64,000 nt of DNA from Linanthus parryae (taxonomy: Eukaryota > Streptophyta > Magnoliopsida > Ericales > Polemoniaceae), in the NCBI GenBank assembly GCA_023055425.1, contig JALGPY010000003.1:53305891-53369890 (forward strand), in the 5' to 3' direction. Made by a program: the position numbers and the translations under genes. Every line of letters begins with the position of its first letter. Within the stretch, counting starts at the first letter, position 1. The notes below the pieces were generated by a model. That model was not told the DNA's origin and did not search any database. It worked only from the letters and a program-made list of their open reading frames with translations. Of the stretch, positions 55,435 to 64,000 are shown one piece after another.

Positions 55435-56240
55435 GTGCTTTTAGTGCTTTTTGTATCACTGATTGAGCCCAATAATGAAAAAGAAGCACTAGAAGATGCA
55501 TATTCGATCATTGCAATTCAAAGTAAGCTGAATGAATTTGAAAGAAACAAGGTATGGAATCTGGTTCCTAGACCAAAAGTGCAATCAGTTATTGGGACCA
55601 GATGGGTGTTCAGAAATAAGCTTGATGAGAATGGCAAAGTGGTAAGAAACAAATCCAGACTTGTGGCACAAGGATACAATCAAGAAGAAGGTATAGACTA
55701 TGATGAGACATTTGCTCCTGTTACCAGGTTAGAAGCTATTAGAATACTTCTTGCATTTGCATCTCACAAACACATAAAGCTTTATCAAATGGATGTCAAT
55801 TGTGCTTTTCTGAATGGTTATTTACGAGAAGATGTCTTTGTAGCTCAACCTCCTGGTTTTGAAGATGAAAATTTCCCTGATCATGTTTACAAATTAGACA
55901 AAACTCTTTATGGCTTAAAACAAGCTTCAAGGGCTTGGTATGACAGACTCTCAACGTTTTTACTTGACAATAATTTCAAGAGAGGTCTAGTAGATAAAAA
56001 TCTTTCATTAAACATCATGAAACAGACTTGTTAGTAGTTCAGATCTATGTAGATGATATTATTTTTGGTGCTACTAATGATTCTCTTTCAAAAGAGTTCC
56101 CTAGTCTATTGTGCAGGGAGTTTGAGATGAGCTTAATGGGAGAACTGAATTTCTTTCTTGGACTTCATATTTTACAAATGAAGAAATGAATCTTTGTACA
56201 TCAAGGAAAATATACCAAGGACTTGTTGAACAAGTAAAAT
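55435..56240 (+). pseudogene. Copia reverse transcriptase, broken
   Basis: RT motifs: NKVWNLVPRP, GTRWVFRNKLDENG, KSRLVAQGYNQEEGIDYDETFAPV, ILLAFASHKHIKLYQMDVNCAFLNGYL, PPGFED, LYGLKQASRAWYDRL, then after a frameshift near 56020 the intact active site QIYVDDIIFGATN (about 56040-56078) and MGELNFFLGLHI. Stops near 56187 and 56236. Confidence 0.9.
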
Positions 56241-56999
56241 ATGACACAGTCCAATGCACTCAAAACTCCTTTGAGTTCATCACTATCCTTAGACAAGGAT
56301 TCAAATGGTAAGAGTGTAAATCAAAAGGAGTATAGAGGTATGATTGAATCACTTCTGTACTTAAATGCTAGTAGACCCGATATTATGTTTAGTGTTTGCA
56401 TGTGTGCAAGATTTCAAGCAGATCCTAAGGAAAGTTATTTAACTGCTGTTAAGAGGATTTTTCGATATTAGAATGGAACCAAAGACTCGGGGCTTTGGTA
56501 TCCAAGGAGATCTAACTTTATGTTGAGTGGATATTCAGATGCAGATTTTGTAGGATACAAAGTGGATAGGAAGAGTACTTCTGGATGTTGTCAGTTTCTT
56601 GGCTCTTTACTAATTAGTTGGCATTCCAAGAAGCAAAACTTTGTAGCATTATCAACTGCAGAAGCTGAGTATATTGCAGCTGGAGCTTGTTTCTCACAAG
56701 TGTTGTGGATTGCTCAACAGCTTAGAGATCTTGGATATGATTTTAGAAATGCGCCTATTAATTGTGACAATACAAGTGCCATTTCAATCTCTAAGAATCC
56801 AGTAAAGCACTCAAGAACCAAGCATATAGATGTAAGGCATCATTTCCTTAGAGGTCATACAGAAAAAGGTGATGTTGTTCTATCTTTTATCTCTACTACC
56901 ATGCAGATTGCTGATATTTTTACTAAACCTTTTCCAGATGGTAGGTTTGCATCCCTAAGGCTTGAACTGGGTATGTTAAACAATGATGCATTGGTTTAG
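56241..56999 (+). pseudogene. Copia RNase H
   Basis: LYLNASRPDIMFSVCMCARFQ, a stop at 56469-56471, then GYSDADFVGYKVDRKSTSGCC, ALSTAEAEYIAAGACFSQVLWI, CDNTSAISISKNPVKHSRTKHIDVRHHFL and ADIFTKPFPDGRF. The stop TAG overlaps the polypurine tract (TTTAGGGGGAG). Very close to the RNase H at 10018-10698. Confidence 0.92.
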
Positions 57000-57215
57000 G
57001 GGGAGTATTAGTACTTACTTGTGATTATTTATTTAAATCTCAAAGCCTTGAGATTATACGTTCCAACGCCTTAATATAGTTCAAAGCTTTGAAATTTCTA
57101 AAACTGCAAAAAATCTCAAGGCCTTGAGATTGTTCTCCAAGGTCTTGAAACATCTGTGTAGTTTACTTGTTAAATAAATGGATCATCAAATATTATATAT
57201 TATTGTAGATACTTC
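57000..57215 (+). mobile_element. Polypurine tract and start of 3' LTR or tail
   Basis: GGGGGAGTATTAG at 57000 followed by about 200 bp with four or five CAAAGCCTTGAG/CAAGGCCTTGAG palindromic words, similar in style to 10757-10960. The copia sequence ends near 57215, so the LTR is incomplete here. Confidence 0.6.
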
Positions 57216-58600
57216 TTTCCAGTCAGATAGATCGTCGCCACGTGGCAGCCATCCAGCACACCTAACTGTGCTCCATCCACACCGGATCACCACCCATGCT
57301 GATCCACGTGGGGGATACGAGACAGAGCCCCCGCGCACCATAACACGGGACTTATAGGGACTTAGTGGTTTGGAGGCTAGGGTAAGGTCCGTCGCGCGCA
57401 TGCGACAATTAAGCTTGCGCGACCTCTGGTAACTGACTGAGAGATCCTAGGCTGACGTGTCTCATTAATGCGACTGATCTCATAATGGTCTCCGATACTT
57501 GCGGACGGATGCGTAACAGTTCCTATATACACGGTTGACACGATTTCTTAAGTGTATACACAAGTGCACGGTCGAAGTAATAAAAGATGAGTATTAAGCT
57601 CAGGTTGTCGAACCCACAGGGACAGTCTTGAGATTATTTAGTTAAAGAATTAATTGAAAGTTAAATAACATGAGGAAAAAGTTGTGATTTAAGAGTTCGT
57701 CACCCTCAAACAAGTGACTCAAAGATAAATAACAAGCTAGACTAATATTTTTTTGGGATTTTGGAATATTGATTGTGAATTATCACTGATAAAGAAGGAA
57801 CTAGGTTCTATACGCATCCCCTAGATCAATTCACTTTCCCGGATTGCACTTAGAAACAAATAACCTAAACCACGTTCTTGATCACATATACATTCCTACA
57901 ATCTTCTGTCGATCTCATGTAAGACTATGCTAAATTTCCAAAAGTTTCATCTGTCGATCCATAAACTGTGACACCTAGCATGCTTTACGAACAAGTCTAT
58001 GTAATGACCCAAACCCTAACGCTTCTCCTGTCGGTCTATCACGATACAGGGTTTGCTTTCATTCTTCATTCTAGGCTAATCGTTTTCACCTGTTAGTCCA
58101 TCAATTTTCACCAAATAGCAACTATAGTCCGCGACACTACAATTGCATAAAATAAAGTACAATAATGAAAGAAGAACGTAATCTAAATCATATTAAGATG
58201 ACAAGTTCATGAATCAAAGCTTAAACAATCCGGAAAAGTTTCATGACCTAGGTTCAAGCGTACGAACCTAGCAAAGTAATTAGCTACTGAAAAACGTCAT
58301 GGAGTTACACATGATTTTCATAGATATGAGAGGGAAGAATATCAAACGGTAAAAATCCTTAGTGTCGTGACAAAGACCAGCTCCGGCGCGCTCCCAAGTC
58401 TCCTGTTCTTCGTCTCTGCCTCTTTCCTCTTGTTCTGCGTTCTGTTGAATGAATGATTATCGTGAATACCCTGAGTTACTCCCAATCAGCCCCTTTTGTC
58501 AATAATACAAACCCGTAACAAAGCTTGGATTAAATTTTGCCTAATTGCAGCTTCACCCCTCCAAAGTTTGTGGCTGCCTCAACAAACCCTAGGGCTTAGA
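57216..58600. other. Unassigned, gypsy-like non-coding region
   Basis: 57216-57535 is relatively GC-rich and unlike its neighbours, and I recognise nothing in it. From about 57540 the words TATACACAAGTGCACGGTCG and TCGAACCCACAGGGACAG appear, which are familiar from plant gypsy elements. No coding frame. Confidence 0.45.
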
Positions 58601-59885
58601 AATAATGACCCGTGCCTTCTTCATTAAACTTCTCCTTTATTGCATTTCTGCCCCCCAACCAAAATCGCCAACAGAAATAGTAGACTCTTCTGAAGCTTTG
58701 ATGCGCAATTCGTCCTCTCTCTTTTCTCTAATTCTTCTTCTTCTTTGCTCTCTTTTTCTCTTCCGCTACTTCTTCTTCCTCTCTGTTATGCTCTATTTCT
58801 TCTTCTCTGATTCTGGGTTTCCATCGATATTGGGTCTGCGATCCCTTCTCTCTTTCTTTCTCTCCTTCTTGATTTCTGGGTTTTGTCCTCTGATTTCTTG
58901 CTCTAATTTGCTGCTGTTGTTCGATTGTTGGCTCTGCTTTGCATCGGAGCGGTGAAGCTCTATTTTTGATCGGAGATTAGGTCTCTTCTCTGCTGATTCT
59001 TCTTTCTTTTCTGCGCATTTTGGCTCTCTGCTGCTGATGATTGCTTCGGCAGTGGGTTCAGTTGGGTTGAAGGTCTGTGGCCGCGGTTTGTGGGATTGGT
59101 GATGAACGGCGAATGGTGAATTTATGAACTGGGTTGTTATGATGGTTCGGTGGTGAATGAAATTGCCGGTTGTGATGGTCGTTTGAGAGTACTGGGTTTA
59201 GTTTGTCGGTTAGGGAATTGGGTTGAGGTAAAGTGGTGTACTGGTGATGTTTTGTTTGGTGAAATTGTGGTGTATTTGAGGGAGAAATGGTGAAGTGGAG
59301 GTCTGATGCGGGTTTTGGTTGTGAATTGGGTTAAGAGTATGAGGTGGCAGTGATGGGTAATTTGGAGGTGGTGGTGATAGTTGTAGGTGATTGTGGAGAG
59401 ATGGTGTTGTTTAGGTGGGTGAATTGGGTTGGAACCATGGAGGTACTGGTGATGGTACATTGTGGTTCAGGTGAAAGTATAGATGGTTGGGTTTAGATTG
59501 TTGGTCTGATGTGTATTGGGTGTTGTTGAATTGCAATGGTTGCTTTTGCTTTGGTGTTGATAGTTTGGTGATTAATTGGGGGTCAAGGAAGGATGGGTTA
59601 TTGGTCGATGGATGCAGGGTGTGTTTGTGGGTAATAGTTGTGGCTGGTATTGGTTAATGGTAAAGAATGGTTAGGGAGATGGTTGGTGATTTTGGGAGAG
59701 TACTATGGAGGTGGCAGTGGTGTTGAATGGGTACTTAGGTGGCTAAGGATGTAATGATTTTGATGGTGAAAATGGTAGCAGGTAGTTAGTTGTAGGGGAG
59801 GTAATTATGCAATAGTTATGTGAGCTGTTGGTGTTGGCTTGGAGATTTGCAGTAGCTTATTCCGTGCAACAGTTATTTCTTCTCC
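58601..59885. other. Strand-asymmetric low-complexity region
   Basis: 58690-59030 is C/T-rich on the plus strand. 59040-59880 is G/T-rich with almost no C, full of GGTGG, TTGGTG and GGGTT words. An ORF at 58605-58955 consists of Leu/Phe/Ser from the pyrimidine tract and is not a credible gene. The layout could be an LTR-element leader followed by a G-rich untranslated region. Confidence 0.6.
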
Positions 59886-60612
59886 TCTCTTCACCCACTT
59901 TAGCCAATTCCTGAGCTTCGTTCTCGTTGAAGTTCGTTTTCAGTTCCCATTTACGTTCCGAGTCTCCGGTACCTGTGAATCACAACACTAACACACCAGG
60001 TGTAAAATGTGACAATTATATCTCAAATACATTAGAAAACGCCCGGACTAATCAAATAAGCACAACTATCTCAAGTACTCAAACAATTCAATATCATAGC
60101 CTATTTCTCATGTATTTTACCCGGAAATCCCACAAAACGGTAGTCTTTAAAAAGTAAATATAACACCGTAAACGGGGTTATCAAATACCCCCACACTACC
60201 TTTTTGCGCGTCCCGAACAAAACTCATTCAAAAACTCCCACACTATGATTTTCAGTCCACCGACTTGCATACATTTTACTAGCCACGTGACTTACACGAC
60301 TCACACACACGACTTTGCAATCTACATGCTATAAACAATGCAACTTGAATAATTCACAATGCAAATATTTAAACAACACAATTTTTTTTCTTTAGAGATA
60401 GGGCAATCTCGCTATAACTAACTAAAATCATCAAGCTCTCACAAGTCTCTTTTGAAATTTCACAACCAATAGCAAGAAATTGAGATAAGATGATCCTACG
60501 CACAAGTTCACTATGGGGTCCCCAAACATCCACCATAATCAATCCATGATTCGGGCACATCCTTTAGCTCAGATGGCCTAGGCATCCTTAATCCTACGAT
60601 AGTCTTTCGTCG
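59886..60612. repeat. 0.72 kb direct repeat, copy 1
   Basis: Nearly identical (about 98-99% by eye, some ten differences) to 63282-64000, which lies 3396 bp further on. It includes CACCCACTTTAGCCAATTCC, TAACACACCAGGT, and the tracts TACCCCCACACTACC. The copy at 63282 continues past the window, so the unit is at least 0.72 kb. Confidence 0.9.
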
Positions 60613-61540
60613 CCAAGTCATTTGAGGTTTTCAGACCCTCTTAGCCATTATTGCATTTGAATACAAATTGTCCCTGTTAAGGGAGACACAACTCCGTGTA
60701 ATAGGGCTTGAATTTAATTTTCCTTAGACACTCTAATTGGATTGAATCCAAATTCCCCGCTTGAACGGAGGCACATTAGGTTGTTCACCGTATCTAATCC
60801 AAGAGAAGATTCTGATTCTTTTTTTTCATTCTCTTCTTATTTTTTTCAACCGTGCATTTAGAGAAACTAAGTGTGGGTTTTTTCAGTTAGCTCTTGAAAC
60901 CTCCTTAAGGGATGGTGGTGTACACTCCCTAACTTCACTTAGGCTAGAGCAATGTACCACATAGAACCGACTCTACACGAAGGTCCACCCCAGATTTACA
61001 AGAGACCACAAGTTTCCACTCGAAAACAGACTAATCAACTCCTTAGAACTAATTCCTCCTAGCATAATAAAGGAACTAAAGGTATGCCCTCGTCTACTTT
61101 CCACTTTTCCCTGAATACCCGGGACATCCTTTCGTGAAACCGGTGCGCAAGATACTAAAAAGTAAGGACATTCCTACTACGGTGCTTCCTATTCTCAGAG
61201 ACTCTTTCACTGAACTCTGTTCGTCTTCTAGTTTCATCAATTTCCCTTATTCTCAAAAATTTTAAATTTTTATGGATTTTTCTCTTTTCTATTTTTTTTT
61301 CAATTTTCGCATATTTTCCTAGACTCTACTTGCATTGGCCAACTCGACTAATCACATAAGATTGGGTAGGGTGACTCAATAATGTAAAAGTGCTAACAAA
61401 TGCATAAAATAATTAAAACTAGCACAATACGACAATATATTTAAAACACACTACACTAACCACACTACTCACAATACAACACAAACTACATGTAACTGGC
61501 GATGCAAACAGACATGGCTAGCAAAATATACATAACCCCC
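60613..61540. other. Unassigned non-coding region (gypsy interior)
   Basis: AT-rich, no motifs of retroelement proteins on either strand. Bounded by the direct repeat and the C-rich tract at 61539-61562. Confidence 0.5.
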
Positions 61541-62130
61541 CCCCCCCCCCGCCCCACCCCCCACACTTAAGCGTTTCGTTGTCCTCAACAAATTTAGAGA
61601 TATAATAAGAGGACTCATCGCTTAAATGTGCAGGTGGTGGATCTCCACAATTACCGCTCAAATTACATAAACAGAGAGAGAGTGTGAAATGCCTGTGATG
61701 CCCGGATCTACATGGGCACCGTGTCCGTGAAACTGCAACAAGAAGGGGTCCACTGGATTGTTTCCAGTTTCTGGAAAAACACTGCTGAAGGAGCTCACCT
61801 GAGCAATCCCCAAGCTACAACATGTTACCATGTAGCTCCCCTAAGGTCACGTGTGCCTCGCACAGCGGGGTAGACTGCTCCATGCTAAAAATAATGCATG
61901 AAAAATCCCCAACTCCCTCAAGAGTCCCTATGTGGGTCAAATGTGCCATGGCACACTGGGGTAGATCCTTCGCTAACATTACCTGCAAAACTAGACCACT
62001 CATCAGTCCCTCTCTCTCACCTCTCAAAATCAGGTATGGAGAACTAAAACAGAAATAAAGTAAATAACATCCTACTCTACATTGGGTTGCCTCCCAAGAA
62101 GCGCTTGTAATTTAAGGTCGATAGCCCAAC
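61539..62130 (-). mobile_element. Gypsy post-pol region with purine tracts
   Basis: On the minus strand, AGCGCTTCTTGGGAGGCAAC (about 62086-62106) is the sequence commonly seen just after coding regions of plant gypsy elements of the Athila/Tat type (from memory). Further on, the minus strand has TTAAGTGTGGGGGG then a run of G (61539-61567), a strong polypurine tract. RT, RNase H and integrase, which should lie between protease and here, are missing. Confidence 0.55.
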
Positions 62131-62148
62131 CCAGTTACCTCTTCCACC

Positions 62149-62600
62149 TCACGAGGGTGGTCTAGCACATTGTGCCGCTTCCAGCTTAGCTTTCCTGTGT
62201 TGGATTTGAAGTACTACTTCATGTGCGTGCACCGCTGATGGATAATTTCTTTCCCAATTCTCAGGTGGATCCCTTTGAGACAACTCTGGGATTTGGCGCT
62301 TCACTGGCACAGAAAATGGAACCCCTGGACGATACTCCCACGAGTATTGGGGTGTCGGTTTGAAGACTCGAAAAGTCTCCATGTCATCATTAACCCTCAT
62401 AATCAATTCCCCATTCTCTACATCGATGAGAGTCCGACCAGTCGCTAAGAATGGCCTACCCAGAATTATAGGCACATCACCTACTGGCATGTCCAGTATG
62501 ACAAAATCAACCGGAATTATCAGGCTTCCAACTCTCACAAGGACATCTTGTATCATCCCACATGCTCTCTTGGATGATTTGTCTGAAATTGGAGAGTGAT
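62149..62600 (-). pseudogene. Gypsy protease-to-RT linker fragment
   Basis: Reads CGMIQDVLVRVGSLIIPVDF, VILDMPVGDVPIILGRPFLA, TGRTLIDVENGELIMRV: the C-terminal half of a Ty3/gypsy retropepsin-like domain with its conserved ILGRPFL. After about residue 60 it becomes unlike RT and stops. A frameshift separates it from the active-site part at about 62640-62740. Confidence 0.8.
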
Positions 62601-63286
62601 CCAGGTTTTCGGAGGCTCCCCCACACTTAACTATTTGAATACCGACAGTGGCATCAAATTCACGCTCGCTCCCAGATCACAGAGAGCCCTTTCAGTGTTG
62701 GCGTCACCCAATGTGGCTTCAATGACGAAACTACCCGGATCCTTCTTCTTCTTAGGCAGCCCATGAAAAAAACATGAACTACCTGTTCATTTAGGTTCAC
62801 TCTCTGGAATTCATAAACTGATTTCTTTCCAAGGACCGCATCCTTAATAAATCGAGCATACTTAGGCATCTTTTGAAGTGCCTCAATCAATGGGATATTG
62901 ATATGCAGTTTAGAGAAGACATTCAAAAAGCGTATGTATTCTTCAGAATCATCCTTCTTATTCCTTGTAGGTAATGGGTATGAAAGTTCTGAAGATGAAG
63001 GAGAAGATGAAAGTGGTACCTGAGTATGCTCCTCCTCGTCTGGTGGAGTCATGGCCTTTGATTGGGGGACCATGACAGGTGTCTTCTCAGAATCAAAAAC
63101 TTCATGTTCCTTTTCCTTTGAGGCTTCTGCTCTGGCATGACTCGGATAAGGAGGGTCCTTAATTGCAGTACTGCTACGAGTAGTGATGGCTAGAGCATGC
63201 CCCTCAGATGTTTCCACAATGTTGTCCAATGCTGTTTTTTCAAGTTGTTCCTTAAGATATTTTAGTTCTGCTTCGTTCTCGTTCAC
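62601..63286 (-). pseudogene. Gypsy gag C-terminus and protease active site
   Basis: Starts NENEAELKYLKEQLEKTA, then a low-complexity linker (SSSPSSSELSYPLP), then FLNVFSKLHINIPLIEALQ, MPKYARFIKDAVLGKKSVYEF typical of Athila/Tat-type gag. After a frameshift near 62775 it reads LPKKKKDPGSFVIEATLGDA and ALCDLGASVNLMPLSVFK, where DLGAS is the protease catalytic motif. Further upstream coding lies in the 63282-64000 repeat but is not clear. Confidence 0.8.
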
Positions 63287-64000
63287 CCACTTTAGCCAAT
63301 TCCTGAGCTTCGTTCTCGTTCCGAACTTCGTTTTCAGTTCCCATTTACGTTCCGAGTCTCCGGTACCTGTGAATCACAACACTAACACACCAGGTATAAA
63401 ATGTGACAATTATATCTCAAATACATTAGAAAACGCCCGGACTAATCAAATAAGCACAACTATCTCAAGTACTCAAACAATTCAATATCATAGCCTATTT
63501 CTCATGTATTTTACCCGGAAATCACACAAAACGGTAGTCTTTAAAAAGTAAATATAACACCGTAAACGGGGTTACAAATACCCCCACACTACCTTTTTGC
63601 GCGTCCCGAACAAAACTCATTCAAAAACTCCCACACTATGATTTTCAGTCCACCGACTTGCATACATTTTACTAGCCACGTGACTTACACGACTCACACA
63701 CACGACTATGCAATCTACATGCTATAAACAATGCAACTTGAATAATTCACAATGCAAATATTTAAACAACACAATTTTTTTTCTTTAGAGATAGGGCAAT
63801 CTCGCTATAACTAACTAAAATCATCAAGCTCTCACAAGTCTCTTTTAAAATTTCACAACCAATAGCAAGAATTTGAGATAAGATGATCCTACACACAAGT
63901 TCACTATGGTGTCCCCAAACATCCACCATAATCAATCCATGATTCGGGCACATCCTTTAGCTCAGAGGGCCTAGGCATCCTTAATCCTACGATAGTCTTT
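63282..64000. repeat. 0.72 kb direct repeat, copy 2
   Basis: Partner of 59886-60612 and still matching at the window end. Its left end is continuous with gag coding sequence on the minus strand (LKWVNENEAELK), whereas the left end of the first copy is not, so this copy is in the original context. Confidence 0.9.

Noticed and set aside
57186..57401. 71-codon minus-strand ORF in a GC-rich stretch
   Set aside because: No recognisable motifs and it runs into copia tail sequence at one end.
58605..58955. 116-codon hydrophobic ORF
   Set aside because: Composed almost wholly of Leu, Phe and Ser from a pyrimidine tract; no domain and no regular codon pattern.
1..64000. rRNA, tRNA, CRISPR arrays, bacterial operons or origins
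   Set aside because: None seen; the sequence is a plant nuclear region and these features are not supported.

Overview
This is plant nuclear DNA, almost entirely transposable elements, with one complete host gene. The evidence is plant-type Ty1/copia and Ty3/gypsy retrotransposons with initiator-tRNA-Met primer sites, plant LINE remnants carrying zf-RVT and RNase H domains, Stowaway and Harbinger-type MITEs, and a spliced GT47 (exostosin) glycosyltransferase gene. The GT47 sequence looks eudicot-like, but the species cannot be read from the window.

1-21.6 kb: a direct, near-tandem segmental duplication. Copy 1 is about 1-9545 and copy 2 about 10810-20880, joined by the 3' end of a copia pol gene (9546-10745). 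Each copy holds, in order: a lysine-rich ORF downstream of copia pol, a second unidentified ORF, a reverse-strand copia element deleted from integrase to RNase H, an RNase H scrap, a 520 bp perfect-architecture hairpin made of an inverted CIPK-type kinase fragment, and a LINE reverse-transcriptase pseudogene. Three later insertions occur in one copy only, each with a target-site duplication and an intact empty site in the other copy: a 341 bp solo LTR and a 588 bp MITE in copy 1, and a 1280 bp solo LTR in copy 2.

21.6-29.7 kb: a non-coding, reverse-strand copia-type element with a 1.55 kb LTR, an inverted fragment of the same LTR family, then a broken multi-exon transposon-associated gene (reverse strand) that keeps recognisable splice sites.

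29.7-40.1 kb: a reverse-strand LINE split by an 8.0 kb copia element (30677-38686, target duplication AAGAC). That element has matching outer LTRs, but gag, protease, integrase and half of RT are replaced by an inverted LTR-plus-leader, giving a palindrome of about 5.5 kb.

40.7-46.4 kb: the one host gene, a four-exon GT47 glycosyltransferase of 426 residues, probably a Golgi type II membrane enzyme of cell-wall polysaccharide synthesis. A Stowaway MITE lies in intron 3. Directly downstream (about 47-51.3 kb) is a tandem array of units near 680 bp.

52.6-57.2 kb: a nearly full-length but mutated forward-strand copia element in which a short palindrome (core AAGGCCTT) recurs in coding and non-coding parts. 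57.5-64 kb: gypsy-type material, with reverse-strand gag/protease, a strongly strand-skewed G/T-rich stretch, and a 0.7 kb direct repeat 3.4 kb apart. All coordinates of repeats and identities were judged by eye, without alignment software.
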